64,000 bases of DNA from Arthrobacter pityocampae. GTDB lineage: Bacteria; Actinomycetota; Actinomycetes; Actinomycetales; Micrococcaceae. Under the pieces are notes generated by a model that was not told the origin of the DNA, ran no database searches, and worked only from the letters and a program-made list of their open reading frames with translations. Shown here piece by piece: positions 18,278 to 30,005 of the stretch (position 1 is the first letter of the stretch; each line of letters starts with the position of its first letter). Made by a program: the position numbers and the translations under genes. The stretch covers positions 62,001 to 126,000 of the forward strand of contig NZ_PRKW01000002.1 of the NCBI RefSeq assembly GCF_002927275.1, read 5' to 3'.

Positions 18278-19276
18278 TCAGCGGACGACGACGGTCTTCG
18301 AGTCCTCGGACGCAACCTCGCCGGAGGTATCCCCGGACGGCACCGACACGGTGATCTCGTACCGTCCCGGGGGCAGCGTCACCGGGAAGGAATAGGCTCC
18401 CGGCGCGCCGTCCTGCCGGACGACGTCCACGGAACCGTCCCCGAAGAGCCGCGAGCCGTCCGTCGCCGAGCCGTCGCTGCTGCGCTCGATCCGCCAGTCC
18501 AGGGCGTCCTCCGACGCCGGGCCGACCCCGTGGACGGTCAGGGTCCCGGCATCGCTGCGCGTGCCCTCCTGCGGATCGATGATCCACAGCGGCGCGAGGG
18601 TCGCGGCGTCCCGGGTCCATGCGCCGTCGAGATCGACGGAGTCGAAGACGCGGCGGTCCGCCGCGCCGTCGACCAGCACGACGACGGAACTCGCCTCGCC
18701 GCCCGCGATGAGGCCGGCGTCCGCGGCCGCCGCCGTCGCCGTGTAGACGAGCTGCTGCAGGGCGAGGCGTCCCTGGTCCTCGCCGAGGCGCTGTGGGAAG
18801 GCATCGGAGGAGATGTCGAGGGTGATGACGTTCTTCGTGGAGATGGACGAACTGACGCTCGACGCCGGCCGCCAGGCCGAGTGGTAGTCGGGATCGAGCG
18901 GCCGCCCCGAGGTCATCAGTCGCACGGCATCGGCGATCGGATCACCCGCACTGTCCTCCGGGGTGGCCAGATACTCGCGGAAGAGCCGCTCCGTGCCGCC
19001 GTCCCCGCCCAGCCAGTAGACGGGTACCAGCGGCCGGACGGCGTCCGGCGGGCTCGTGGGGCGCTCCGCCGACGCATCGGAGGGGGATCCCGTGGCGGCG
19101 CCGTCGGTCGCCGTCGTCGCGCGGGCATCCGGCAGGGGAGCCATCTGCGCGTTGCCCGCCAACCGCCCCGGATCGGGCAGGAGGAAGGCGCCGCTGGCCA
19201 CGAGCACGCCCCCGGAGACCAGGAGGATGCCGCCGAGCCCCAACCGGTTCTTCTTCAAGGGGTCCTGCTGGTTCAT
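18278..19276 (-). CDS. Membrane-anchored GerMN/Gmad2 domain protein
   Basis: The product has 332 residues. A basic N terminus is followed by one hydrophobic helix (about 13-35), consistent with an extracytoplasmic protein held by an uncleaved signal anchor. A Thr/Ser/Ala-rich spacer precedes a GerMN-like domain (about 80-215; VPVYWLGG, LDPDYHSAW, ITLDISSDAF) and a C-terminal immunoglobulin-like Gmad2 domain (about 235-330). These domains were named from spore germination proteins but occur in non-sporulating actinobacteria, where their role at the cell wall is unclear. The start is fixed by GGAGG five bases before ATG 19276. It converges on rsmE. Confidence 0.75.
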   Translation of the reverse strand: MNQQDPLKKNRLGLGGILLVSGGVLVASGAFLLPDPGRLAGNAQMAPLPDARATTATDGAATGSPSDASAERPTSPPDAVRPLVPVYWLGGDGGTERLFREYLATPEDSAGDPIADAVRLMTSGRPLDPDYHSAWRPASSVSSSISTKNVITLDISSDAFPQRLGEDQGRLALQQLVYTATAAAADAGLIAGGEASSVVVLVDGAADRRVFDSVDLDGAWTRDAATLAPLWIIDPQEGTRSDAGTLTVHGVGPASEDALDWRIERSSDGSATDGSRLFGDGSVDVVRQDGAPGAYSFPVTLPPGRYEITVSVPSGDTSGEVASEDSKTVVVR

Positions 19277-19730
19277 GCGTGCCTCCTTCCGTCGCGTGCG
19301 CACGGGACGATCAGTGCGTCCCGGTCATGAGTGGTGTCGTGTGGTCCTCCCGGGCGCGGCACCGATGGTGCCGGCAGCGAGGCGGCCGCGGGCCGGGACG
19401 CCCGGGGCGGACGTGCTACAGCTTGGCATAGCGCGGTGACGCTATCCGGCCCAAAATCGACGTCGCGGACGACTGAAACCTGATCGATACGAAGCCGTGG
19501 CCGATTCGCTATGAATCCGGGGCATCCCGGGCCGCCGAGGAAGCGCTCCGGAAGCCGCCTGCACTACGGCCCGGTGCGGGGAATGGGGCGTGCGTGCGGT
19601 TCGTTGTGAACAGGGCCGAGGCAGTCGGGATGGCGTAACATTGGCATCCCTGCCTCCCGGGCGGACGCAGGACGACACCACAGGCACGACAATTCGGATG
19701 AGGGGCGATCGAAGGCCGGACGGCCGACGT
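19277..19730. other. 454-base divergent intergenic region
   Basis: This stretch separates the GerMN gene (minus) from phoH (plus). It is locally AT-richer around 19420-19520 and holds the promoters of both genes. A TAACAT hexamer at 19636-19641 is a possible -10 for phoH but has no partner at normal spacing. I see no convincing gene, RNA or operator in it. Confidence 0.4.
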
Positions 19731-20765
19731 ATGAGCGACACTTCAACAGGCATCAACGCGGCAGGACTCGACACCAGGGTGTTCCTCTTCGACTCGACGG
19801 AACAGATGGTCCAGGCACTGGGCTCCAATGACGAGGCACTGCGGCTGATCGAAGAATCCTTCCCCGGTGTCGGCCTCCACGCCCGCGGCAACGAGCTCAC
19901 CATCACCGGACCCTCCGCCGACGTGCTGCGGACCGAGCGGCTCGTCGCCGAGATCCGCTCGATGGCCGCGAACAACGCACCGGTCTCCCCCCAGGTCCTC
20001 GAGCAGCTCGTCAGCATGCTCAAGACGCAGAGCGCGGCCCGTCCGGCAGAGGTCCTGTCCGTCAACATCCTCTCCTCGCGCGGCAGGACGATCCGCCCCA
20101 AGACCCTCAACCAGAGCACGTACGTGGACGCGATCGACCGCAACACCATCGTGTTCGGGATCGGTCCGGCCGGCACCGGCAAGACCTACCTCGCGATGGC
20201 CAAGGCCGTGCAGGCGCTGCAGCACAAGGAGGTCAACCGGATCATCCTGACCCGGCCCGCCGTCGAAGCGGGGGAGCGCCTCGGGTTCCTTCCCGGGACG
20301 CTGAACGACAAGATCGACCCCTACCTGCGTCCCCTCTACGACGCGCTGCACGACATGATGGACCCGGACTCCATCCCCCGCCTGATGGCGGCCGGCACCA
20401 TCGAGGTGGCCCCGCTCGCCTACATGCGCGGCCGGACACTCAACGACGCGTTCATCATCCTCGACGAGGCCCAGAACACCACTCCGGAGCAGATGAAGAT
20501 GTTCCTCACCCGCCTCGGCTTCGGTTCGAAGATGGTCGTGACGGGCGACATCACGCAGGTGGACCTGCCCGGCGGTACCAGCTCGGGCCTGCGCGTGGTC
20601 AGCGACATCCTCCGGGACGTCGACGACGTCTACTTCAGTGAGCTCGACGCCTCCGACGTGGTCCGGCACCGGCTCGTCGGGGACATCGTCAGCGCCTACG
20701 GGGCCTGGGACGAGACCCAGCGTGCGGCCCAGCCACCCCTCGGGCGACCGGCGGCCACCCGATGA
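19731..20765 (+). CDS. phoH: PhoH-like ATPase
   Basis: This family has a P-loop ATPase core linked to RNA metabolism and is commonly encoded beside ybeY. The 344-residue product has Walker A GPAGTGKT (about 145-152), the segment [17 protein letters not shown], Walker [13 protein letters not shown] and the [10 protein letters not shown] motif. An N-terminal KH-like part lies before residue 90. The start is uncertain: ATG 19731 ([12 protein letters not shown]) is preferred, but ATG 19698 and a GTG further upstream are in frame and none has a strong ribosome site. ybeY overlaps its stop codon as ATGA. Confidence 0.9.
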   Translation: MSDTSTGINAAGLDTRVFLFDSTEQMVQALGSNDEALRLIEESFPGVGLHARGNELTITGPSADVLRTERLVAEIRSMAANNAPVSPQVLEQLVSMLKTQSAARPAEVLSVNILSSRGRTIRPKTLNQSTYVDAIDRNTIVFGIGPAGTGKTYLAMAKAVQALQHKEVNRIILTRPAVEAGERLGFLPGTLNDKIDPYLRPLYDALHDMMDPDSIPRLMAAGTIEVAPLAYMRGRTLNDAFIILDEAQNTTPEQMKMFLTRLGFGSKMVVTGDITQVDLPGGTSSGLRVVSDILRDVDDVYFSELDASDVVRHRLVGDIVSAYGAWDETQRAAQPPLGRPAATR

Positions 20766-21235
20766 GCGTCGAGGTCAACAACGAATCCGGGCACGACGTC
20801 GACGAGGCGTCCCTCGTCCGCCTGACGAACTTCCTGCTCGAATCGCTCTTCGTCCATCCCGAGGCGGAGCTGTCCATCATCCTCGTGGACACGGCCGCGA
20901 TGGAGAAGCTGCACATCGAGTGGATGGACGAACCAGGCCCCACCGACGTGCTCTCCTTCCCCATGGACGAGCTGCGGCCGGGCACGCCCGGCCGGGTGAC
21001 GCCCGCCGGTCTCCTCGGTGACATCGTGCTGTGTCCGGACGTCGCGGCGTCGCAGGGTGCCGCCGCAGGGCACAGCACCCGGGACGAACTGCTGCTGCTC
21101 ACCACGCACGGGGTCCTCCACCTCCTCGGCTACGACCACGCGGAGCCCGAGGAGGAGAAGGAGATGTTCGGCCTGCAGCGCCAGCTCCTGTCCGACTTCC
21201 TCGGCGGCGACGCACCCCGGGAGACACGCGCTTGA
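20762..21235 (+). CDS. ybeY: rRNA maturation endoribonuclease YbeY
   Basis: YbeY is a zinc-dependent endoribonuclease for 16S rRNA 3'-end maturation and ribosome quality control. The 157-residue product carries the metal motif [11 protein letters not shown] with His116, His120 and His126, and the PTDVLSFP segment. It overlaps phoH by four bases and the next gene by three, which implies translational coupling in the phoH-ybeY-CBS-era operon. Confidence 0.96.
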   Translation: MSVEVNNESGHDVDEASLVRLTNFLLESLFVHPEAELSIILVDTAAMEKLHIEWMDEPGPTDVLSFPMDELRPGTPGRVTPAGLLGDIVLCPDVAASQGAAAGHSTRDELLLLTTHGVLHLLGYDHAEPEEEKEMFGLQRQLLSDFLGGDAPRETRA

Positions 21236-22542
21236 CCATCTGGCTCCTCGCAGTGATGGGATTGCTGTTCGCGCTCACGGCTGCCCTCGTCACGTCCGCC
21301 GAGGCGGCGTTCAGCTATCTGCCGCGCCAGGAGGGCGAGGCCCTCGTGGCGGAAGCCCGGACGCCGTCGATCCGCCGGATCCTCGACGCGCCGGTCGCCC
21401 ACATGCACGCCCTCCGGTTCTGGCGCGTGTGGTTCGAGATGGCCGGGGCCGTCGCCGTCGCGATCCTCTTCCACGACGTGCTCGACAACGTCTGGCTGGC
21501 CGGCCTCCTCGCCACCGCGGTGATGGCCGGCATCGGCTTCGTGATCGTCGGCGTGTCGCCCCGGCAGCTCGGGCGCACCCACGCCCCGGCCGTCGTGCGC
21601 CTCACCGCCGGGCTGGTGTCCTTCCTGTGCGCCGTCCTCGGCCCGATTCCCCGGTGGCTCGTGCGCATCGGCAGCTCCATCACGCCGGGTGCGGACCGCG
21701 ACGAGGCCGCGTTCTTCACGCAGGAGGAGTTCCGCGAGCTCCTCTCCCGAGCCTCCGACGCCGAGATGATCGAGGACAACGAGGCGGAGCTGATCCACTC
21801 GGTGTTCGAGCTCGGCGACACCAAGGTCCGCTCGGTCATGGTCCCGCGCACCGACATGGTCACGATCGAGTCCGGCTCCACGCTCAGCCAGGCCATGTCC
21901 CTCTTCCTCCGCTCGGGTTACTCCCGGATCCCCGTCATCGGGGAGAGCTCGGACGACATCCGGGGGCTGCTGTATCTGAAGGACGTCGTGGCCAACCTCC
22001 ACGGCAGGCCGGCGTCGAACCTGGCCCGCCCGGTCGACGCCGACTGCCGGCCCGCACGCTACGTCCCGGAATCGAAACCGGTCGGCGACCTGCTGCGGGA
22101 ACTGCAGCGCGAATCGACCCACGTGGCCATCGTCATCGACGAGTACGGCGGCACGGCCGGCCTCGTCACCCTCGAGGACCTCATCGAGGAGATCGTCGGC
22201 GAGATCGTGGACGAGTACGACTCCGAGGTCCCGGAGCAGGAACAGCTCGACGGCGGCGAGTACCGGGTGAGCGCCCGCATGGGGATCGACGACCTCGGTG
22301 AGCTGTTCGGCCTGGACCTCGACGACGAGGAGGTGGACACGGTCGGCGGCCTGCTGGCCAAGACCCTGGGCAGGGTGCCGATCGTCGGATCAGAGGTCAC
22401 AATTGACGGTATCGGTCTGCGGGCCGAACGCGTGGAGGGGCGACGGAACAGGGTCTCCCACGTGATCACCTACCGCCTGCCACCCGAGCACACTGCACAG
22501 GACGAACGAGAGACGATAGAGGCTGACAATGAGCGACGCTAA
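21232..22542 (+). CDS. CNNM/HlyC-CorC family CBS-domain membrane protein
   Basis: These proteins are implicated in magnesium or cobalt export and ion homeostasis. The 436-residue product begins at TTG 21232, overlapping the ybeY stop. The order is an N-terminal DUF21-type membrane domain with four hydrophobic segments (1 to about 150), a CBS pair (about 190-330, [15 protein letters not shown] and [24 protein letters not shown]) and a CorC_HlyC domain (about 345-425, [19 protein letters not shown]). The gene sits between ybeY and era, its usual place, and overlaps era by 14 bases. Confidence 0.9.
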   Translation: MTIWLLAVMGLLFALTAALVTSAEAAFSYLPRQEGEALVAEARTPSIRRILDAPVAHMHALRFWRVWFEMAGAVAVAILFHDVLDNVWLAGLLATAVMAGIGFVIVGVSPRQLGRTHAPAVVRLTAGLVSFLCAVLGPIPRWLVRIGSSITPGADRDEAAFFTQEEFRELLSRASDAEMIEDNEAELIHSVFELGDTKVRSVMVPRTDMVTIESGSTLSQAMSLFLRSGYSRIPVIGESSDDIRGLLYLKDVVANLHGRPASNLARPVDADCRPARYVPESKPVGDLLRELQRESTHVAIVIDEYGGTAGLVTLEDLIEEIVGEIVDEYDSEVPEQEQLDGGEYRVSARMGIDDLGELFGLDLDDEEVDTVGGLLAKTLGRVPIVGSEVTIDGIGLRAERVEGRRNRVSHVITYRLPPEHTAQDERETIEADNERR

Positions 22543-23458
22543 GCACAGGGCCGGATTCGTCTCGCTCGTCGGACGGCCGAACGCGGGGAAGTCCACCCTC
22601 ACGAACGCCCTCGTGGGGCAGAAGGTCGCGATCACCTCGGCCAAGCCGCAGACCACCCGCCACACCATCCGGGGCATCGTGAACCGCGAGGACTCGCAGA
22701 TCGTCCTCGTCGACACCCCCGGGCTCCACCGTCCGCGCACCCTGCTCGGTCAGCGGCTCAACGACCTCGTCGCGGACACGCTCTCCGAGGTGGACGCCGT
22801 CGGGTTCTGCCTGCCCGCCAACGAGAAGATCGGTCCCGGAGACCGCTTCATCGCCGAGCAGCTCGCCCGGCTGAACCGCAAGCCCCTGATCGCGGTGGTC
22901 ACGAAGACCGACCTCGTGGACCGGCAGGCCCTCACGGAGCAGCTCCTGGCCGTCGCGAAGCTCGGCACCGAGGTGGCGGGCGCGGACGGCTGGGCCGACA
23001 TCGTGCCCGTCTCCGCGGCGGACGGGTTCCAGGTGGCCACCGTCGGCGAGGTCTTCAGCCGTTTCATGCCCGAATCGCCCGTGCTGTACCCGGACGGACA
23101 GCTGACGGACGAGCCGGAGGCCGTCATGGTGGCCGAGCTGGTCCGCGAGGCCGCCCTGGAGGGTGTCCGCGACGAGCTCCCGCACTCCCTCGCGGTCGTC
23201 GTGGAGGAGATGATCCCCCGGGAGGGGCGCAGCGAGGACAATCCCATGCTCGACGTCCACGTCAACCTGTACGTCGAGCGTCCGTCGCAGAAGGCCATCA
23301 TCATCGGCAAGGGTGGGGCGCGGCTCCGGGAAGTGGGTACGAACGCCCGCCGGGGCATCGAGGCCCTGCTCGGCACCCGGATCTACCTCGACCTCCACGT
23401 CAAGGTGGCGAAGGACTGGCAGCGCGACCCCAAGCAGCTGGTCAAGCTAGGGTTCTAG
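22529..23458 (+). CDS. era: GTPase Era
   Basis: Era is an essential GTPase that binds 16S rRNA near the anti-Shine-Dalgarno sequence during 30S maturation. The 309-residue product has G1 GRPNAGKS (15-22), G2 TTRHT-type switch, G3 DTPG and G4 TKTD (the more common form is NKxD). The C-terminal KH domain contains IIIGKGGARLREVG. Start is ATG 22529 inside the end of the CBS gene. It is the last gene of the operon. Confidence 0.96.
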   Translation: MSDAKHRAGFVSLVGRPNAGKSTLTNALVGQKVAITSAKPQTTRHTIRGIVNREDSQIVLVDTPGLHRPRTLLGQRLNDLVADTLSEVDAVGFCLPANEKIGPGDRFIAEQLARLNRKPLIAVVTKTDLVDRQALTEQLLAVAKLGTEVAGADGWADIVPVSAADGFQVATVGEVFSRFMPESPVLYPDGQLTDEPEAVMVAELVREAALEGVRDELPHSLAVVVEEMIPREGRSEDNPMLDVHVNLYVERPSQKAIIIGKGGARLREVGTNARRGIEALLGTRIYLDLHVKVAKDWQRDPKQLVKLGF

Positions 23459-23625
23459 CGGGCACCAGTTCCCGGCGCCGCTCGTTGGACCGCCGGGATC
23501 CGCCACCAAGACTCTGCCCACCAGCCTTCCGGGCAGCGGGCCGACGCCGGCAACCGCCACACTGCGCCGTCGTCGGGACCCGCCACCGCTAGGATTCAGG
23601 TTCAACCACACGAAGGAGCCCGGGC

Positions 23626-25227
23626 ATGACCCGCCGACCGTCCGCTGACGGCGCCCAGAGCGCCGGCGATGCCGCTGGGGCCGACCCCGGTGATGCGTCC
23701 ACCGGCGCTGCGCCGGCCGGACGCCATCTCGGCCGCGGGGGACGGCATCGGGGGCTCGCGGCCACTGCCATCGTCGTGGCCACCGTGCTGGTCGCCGCGG
23801 GAGCGTTCGTCGCGGTCCAGGTGTTCCGCCTGCAGTCGAACGTCCTGACCTCCCCCCTGAACCTGGGCGAGAACGGGGAATCGGCGATTCCCGTCGACTC
23901 CAGCACCGACCCGCTGCAGATCCTCATCCTCGGCACGGACACGCGGAGGGGCAACACGGGCGACTTCTTCGGCAGTGAGGACGACTCGACCGGGGAGGGC
24001 AACTCGGACGTCATGATGCTGCTGACGCTCTCGGCCGACAGGGAGGACGTCACCGTCGTCTCCTTCCCCCGCGACCTGCTCGTCCCGCTGCCCAGCTGCC
24101 TCGACCCCGAGACCGGCGAGTCCTCCCAGGCGATGGATCTGGGCCAGTTGAACGGTGCCCTCAAGGCCGGCGGTCCGGGCTGCACGGTCGCGGCGATCAA
24201 CAATCTCACCGGTCTGTCGGTGGACCACTTCATGATGGCCGATTTCAACGCGGTCAAGGAGCTGACCTCCACCCTCGGCGGTGTCGAGGTCTGCGTCGAG
24301 GGGCCGGTGGAGGACGAGTACTCCGGTCTGTCCCTGCCCGCGGGGACCAGCGAGGTCGAGGGCGACCAGGCCCTGGCCTTCCTGCGCACGCGTCACAGCT
24401 TCGGTGACGGCGGCGACGCCGGGCGGATCGCGGCGCAGCAGTCGTTCATGGCGTCCATGGCCCGGAAGGTACAGGCCGAGGGGACCCTCACGAACCTCCC
24501 CAGGCTCTACGCCATCGCCGACACCGTGACCCGGAACCTCACCGTGGACGAGGACCTGTCGAAGCCCGCGGAGCTGCTGAGGATCGCCGACCGCATGAAG
24601 GACGTCGACCTCTCCAACATCGCCTTCGTGACGGTACCCACCGAGCAGTGGGTCGAGGACCCCAACCGCCTCGTGCTCGACGAGGAGGCCGCGTCGCCGC
24701 TCTTCGACGCGCTGCGCGAGGACCGCGGCCTCACCGAGGACGAGCCCGAACCGTCCGCGACGGCCTCGGAAGGCCCCACCCCGTCGGCTTCCGCTCCACC
24801 CGCCTCACCCTCGGCGTCCGCCACGCCGGAACCCTCGGCGTCCGCCACGCCGGAGGTCCCGGCGGTCGACCCCGGCTCGGTCCCCGTCCTCGTCGTGAAC
24901 GGAACCTCGAACCCGGAGCGGGCGACCGCGGTGCAGAAGCTCCTCGTCGCCGCCGGCTACACGCAGGCAGCGACCTACGCGTCCGTTCCCGCGGAACTGA
25001 CGCAGGTCTACTTCAGCACCGGCTACGAGGACGCCGCCGCGGATCTCGCCGCCCGCCTCGGTGTGCCCGCGAGCCGGGTCACCCTCGACGAGTCGGCCGC
25101 CGGCGTCCAGCTGCTCGTCGGCGCGGATCTCGCCACCAGCTCGAAGGTCGTCGTACCGCCGCTGGGCAGCGCGCTGGACGGCCAGACGGCCGACGAAGTG
25201 ACCTGCCAGTCGTCGTCGGGCTTCTAG
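23626..25227 (+). CDS. LytR-CpsA-Psr (LCP) family protein with LytR_C domain
   Basis: LCP proteins transfer glycopolymers from lipid carriers to peptidoglycan outside the membrane. The 533-residue product has an Ala/Gly-rich cytoplasmic tail, one membrane helix (about 46-66), the LCP domain (about 100-330, with LGTDTRRG, DVMMLLTLSADRE, SFPRDLLVPLP and LAFLRTRHSFGDGGDAGR containing the catalytic-type Arg residues), a Pro/Ser/Ala-rich linker with repeated PSASATPE units, and a C-terminal LytR_C domain (from about 420). A GAAGGAG ribosome site precedes ATG 23626. The gene is monocistronic and converges on the M13 peptidase gene, with only 25 bases between the stops. Confidence 0.92.
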   Translation: MTRRPSADGAQSAGDAAGADPGDASTGAAPAGRHLGRGGRHRGLAATAIVVATVLVAAGAFVAVQVFRLQSNVLTSPLNLGENGESAIPVDSSTDPLQILILGTDTRRGNTGDFFGSEDDSTGEGNSDVMMLLTLSADREDVTVVSFPRDLLVPLPSCLDPETGESSQAMDLGQLNGALKAGGPGCTVAAINNLTGLSVDHFMMADFNAVKELTSTLGGVEVCVEGPVEDEYSGLSLPAGTSEVEGDQALAFLRTRHSFGDGGDAGRIAAQQSFMASMARKVQAEGTLTNLPRLYAIADTVTRNLTVDEDLSKPAELLRIADRMKDVDLSNIAFVTVPTEQWVEDPNRLVLDEEAASPLFDALREDRGLTEDEPEPSATASEGPTPSASAPPASPSASATPEPSASATPEVPAVDPGSVPVLVVNGTSNPERATAVQKLLVAAGYTQAATYASVPAELTQVYFSTGYEDAAADLAARLGVPASRVTLDESAAGVQLLVGADLATSSKVVVPPLGSALDGQTADEVTCQSSSGF

Positions 25228-25252
25228 GCGGAGCGGCAGGGGACTCCGCGAC

Positions 25253-27211
25253 CTACCAGATCCGCACGCGGTCCTCGGGCTCGAGCCACAGCCGGTCCTC
25301 CGCGCCGAGGCCGAAGGCCGCGTGGAACTCGTCCAGGTTGCGGACCACCTGGTTGCAGCGGAACTCGTTGGGGGAGTGCGGGTCCACGGTCAGACGCCGC
25401 TTCGCCTCCTCGGGGCGGATCTTCTGCTGCCAGCACGTGGCCCAGGAGAGGAAGAAGCGCTGGGTCCCGGTCAGACCGTCGACCACCGGCGCCTCCGCGC
25501 CGCCGAGGCTCAGCAGGTAGGCGCGGTAGCTGATGCCGAGCCCGCCGAGGTCGCCGATGTTCTCGCCGAGGGTCAGTTCGCCGTTGACGGTCCGTCCCGC
25601 CACCTCGGACGGCTCCAGGGCCGCGTACTGTGCGACGAGGCGCCCGGTGAGGGCGTCGAACGCCGTCCTGTCCGCCTCGCTCCACCAGTTGAGCAGGCGC
25701 CCCGTGCCATCGAACTGGGACCCCTTGTCGTCGAAGCCGTGGCCGATCTCGTGGCCGATGACCGCCCCGATCGCCCCGTAGTTGACGGCATCGTCGGCGT
25801 CGATGTCGAAGAACGGCGGCTGCAGGATGGCCGCGGGGAAGACGATCTCGTTCATGGTGGGCATGTAGTACGCGTTGACGGTCTGCGGCGTCATGAGCCA
25901 TGTGCCGCGGTCGATCGGCCCGCCCAGCTTGTCGAGCTGCCGGCGGTGCTCGAACTCGGCGGCGCGGAGCACGTTGCCGTGGAGGTCGGACGCCCGCACC
26001 TCGAACGGGCCGTAGTCGATCCACGTCTCCGGGTAGCCGATCTTCGTGGTGAACTGCGAGAGCTTCTCCAGGGCGCGGTCCCGGGTCTCGTCCGTCATCC
26101 ACGCCAGGGACGTGATGCTCGCTTCGTACGCGGCGATGAGGTTGCCGACGAGGTCGAGCATGGCGGCCTTGTGCGTCGCCGGGAAATGCCGCTCGACGTA
26201 CCGCTGCCCGATCGCCTCGCCGATCGCTCCCTCGACCAGGGCGACGCCGCGCTTCCAGCGGTCCTTGATACGGGGGGTGCCCGCGAGGTGCGTGCCGTAG
26301 AACGCGAAGGCGGCATCCACGAACCGGTCGTCGAGGTAGTCGGCGGCGTGCAGCAGGACGCGGCTCGCGAGCCACTCCCGCCACGTGGCGAGGTCCTCGG
26401 TGCGCAGCGCGGCGTCGAGCCCGCGGACGAAGTCCGGCTGGTTGACCACGAGCTCCGCGGCCTGACCGGGGGTGTCGGTGACGATGCGCAGCCAGGGGAC
26501 GAGGTGGTCCGACAGCCCGGCGACGGCGTCGTGCTGCACCAGGTTGTACGTCTTCTGCGGATCCCTGCGCTCCACGGAGCCCATCGACGACGCCGCGAGG
26601 CGCGTCTCGAGGCCGACGACGCGGGCCGCAGCCCCGGCCGGGTCGGCGGTGCCGACGAGATCGAAGAGCCGCGTCAGGAGCTCCGCGTACCGCTCGCGCG
26701 TCTCCGCGAAGCCGTCCTCGCGGTAGTAGGACTCGTCCGGCAGGCCGAGGCCCGACTGGTACAGGTGCAGGAGGTAGCGCTCGGGGTTCCCGGCGTCGTT
26801 GCTGACATAGGGCGCCGCGAAACCCTGGACGCCCGAGCGGGTGAGGCCGGCGCTGAGCTCGACGAGGTCCTCGATCGTGGACACCGCCCCGATGCGGTCG
26901 AGCAGGGGACGGACCGGCGCGGAGCCCTCGGCCTCGATGCGCGCCGTGTCCATGAAGTCTGCGTAGAGGGTGCCGATCTTCGTGTCGAGTTCGTCGGTGG
27001 AGCCGCCGGCCACCCGCGCCGCAGCCTCCTCGATGATGGTCCGGACGGCGAGCTCCGAGGCGTCCCGCAGGGCGGTGAACGAGCCGGTCAGCGGCCTGTC
27101 GTCGGGGATCACCGTCTCCTTCAGCCAGACGCCGTTCGCGTACCGGAAGAGATCGTCCTGGGGTCGGACGGTCGTGTCGAGAGTGGTCGGATCGAAGGTG
27201 CTGATCGTCAT
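25253..27211 (-). CDS. M13 family (neprilysin-like) zinc metallopeptidase
   Basis: M13 peptidases such as PepO cleave short peptides. The 652-residue product has the zinc motif HEIGH at 487-491, the NAYYMPTMNEIVFPAAILQPP substrate-binding segment, GENIGDLGG supplying the third zinc ligand, and a C-terminal motif ending in tryptophan (DRVRIW). No signal peptide is seen, so it is probably cytoplasmic. Start ATG 27211 (MTISTFDPTT) follows AGGAAG at five bases; a longer open frame upstream overlaps the leuA leader and is rejected. Confidence 0.95.
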   Translation of the reverse strand: MTISTFDPTTLDTTVRPQDDLFRYANGVWLKETVIPDDRPLTGSFTALRDASELAVRTIIEEAAARVAGGSTDELDTKIGTLYADFMDTARIEAEGSAPVRPLLDRIGAVSTIEDLVELSAGLTRSGVQGFAAPYVSNDAGNPERYLLHLYQSGLGLPDESYYREDGFAETRERYAELLTRLFDLVGTADPAGAAARVVGLETRLAASSMGSVERRDPQKTYNLVQHDAVAGLSDHLVPWLRIVTDTPGQAAELVVNQPDFVRGLDAALRTEDLATWREWLASRVLLHAADYLDDRFVDAAFAFYGTHLAGTPRIKDRWKRGVALVEGAIGEAIGQRYVERHFPATHKAAMLDLVGNLIAAYEASITSLAWMTDETRDRALEKLSQFTTKIGYPETWIDYGPFEVRASDLHGNVLRAAEFEHRRQLDKLGGPIDRGTWLMTPQTVNAYYMPTMNEIVFPAAILQPPFFDIDADDAVNYGAIGAVIGHEIGHGFDDKGSQFDGTGRLLNWWSEADRTAFDALTGRLVAQYAALEPSEVAGRTVNGELTLGENIGDLGGLGISYRAYLLSLGGAEAPVVDGLTGTQRFFLSWATCWQQKIRPEEAKRRLTVDPHSPNEFRCNQVVRNLDEFHAAFGLGAEDRLWLEPEDRVRIW

Positions 27212-27291
27212 TGTCGCTTCCTGATTCCTCGTGGTGCGTCCAGGGCATGCACTCGTCCGAGCGCCCCCGAAAGCCATCCTATGTGCCGTGC

Positions 27292-27297
27292 TATCGT
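27292..27297 (+). promoter_or_regulatory. Extended -10 box of the leuA leader
   Basis: TATCGT preceded by TGC ends six bases before the GTG at 27304, so the leader peptide would be leaderless. No clear -35 is seen. Confidence 0.45.
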
Positions 27298-27303
27298 GGA
27301 ATT

Positions 27304-27332
27304 GTGCGTGCACAGAGAACTCTTCTTCGGTG

Positions 27333-27351
<19 letters not shown>
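27304..27351 (+). CDS. Leucine leader peptide of leuA
   Basis: The frame encodes a 15-residue peptide read as VRAQRTLLRCRGEAI with adjacent leucine codons CTT-CTT at 27322-27327, followed by TAG at 27349. The codons after the Leu pair form the left arm of a perfect 11-bp inverted repeat. Ribosome stalling at the leucine codons would therefore alter RNA folding ahead of leuA. Leader peptides with a conserved RNA element upstream of leuA (the LEU element) have been described in actinobacteria, and this fits that class in position and content. Confidence 0.6.
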
Positions 27352-29184
<1,833 letters not shown>

Positions 29185-29258
29185 GCCGTGTCGCACCGAC
29201 CACCCCGGCCGTCCCGCGCACGCGGGCCGGTGGGGGTGGCAGGTGGGAGAATAATTCC

Positions 29259-30005
29259 GTGCCCTCCTCATCAGCGTCCCGCACCTATCGCGCCGAAGGT
29301 GTGGTCCTGCGCACCTACAAGCTCGGTGAGGCGGACCGCATCATCGTCTTCCTGACCCGGGAGCACGGGCAGGTCCGTGCCGTCGCGAAGGGCGTCCGCC
29401 GGACCAGCAGCAAGTTCGGGTCCCGCCTGGAACCGTTCATGGCCGTGGATCTCCTGCTCGCCCACGGGCGGACCCTCGACGTCGTCACGCAGGCGCAGAC
29501 CAGGGGCGCCTACGGTCACGGCATCGCCTCGGACTACGGCCGCTACACCGCCGCGACCGCCATCGCCGAGACCGCCGAGCGCCTCACGGACCTCGGGGAG
29601 GCCGGGGGAGCGCAGTACGGTCTTGTCGCCGGGGCGTTCTCCGCCCTCAGCCGTAACCTGCACCCCTCGGAGCTCATCCTCGACTCCTATCTGCTGCGCG
29701 CCCTGGCCACGGCGGGGTGGGCCCCGAGCTTCACCGCCTGCGCCCGCTGCGGTGCCCCCGGCCCCCATTCCGCCTTCTCCGCGCCGCTCGGCGGCGCGGT
29801 CTGCCCGGGCTGCCGGCCGCCCGGCTCGGCGTCGCCGTCGGTCGCGACCATGGAACTCCTCGGCGCGCTGCTCACGGGCGACTGGGTCACGGCGGACGCG
29901 TCGGAGTCCGGAGCCCGGCGCGAGGCGGCCGGCCTCGTCGCCGCCTTCCTCCAATGGCACCTCGAACGCGGGGTCGCCTCCCTCAAACATGTGGAGCGTG
30001 TATGA
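29259..30005 (+). CDS. recO: DNA repair protein RecO
   Basis: RecO helps load RecA at SSB-coated gaps. The 248-residue product begins [22 protein letters not shown] (the OB-fold start), continues with a helical domain and has a four-cysteine zinc site (CARCG ... CPGC at about 163-187). Start GTG 29259 lies six bases after GAGAAT with an upstream TGG, so it may be leaderless; there is no good ribosome site. Its stop overlaps the uppS ATG as ATGA. Confidence 0.95.
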   Translation: MPSSSASRTYRAEGVVLRTYKLGEADRIIVFLTREHGQVRAVAKGVRRTSSKFGSRLEPFMAVDLLLAHGRTLDVVTQAQTRGAYGHGIASDYGRYTAATAIAETAERLTDLGEAGGAQYGLVAGAFSALSRNLHPSELILDSYLLRALATAGWAPSFTACARCGAPGPHSAFSAPLGGAVCPGCRPPGSASPSVATMELLGALLTGDWVTADASESGARREAAGLVAAFLQWHLERGVASLKHVERV

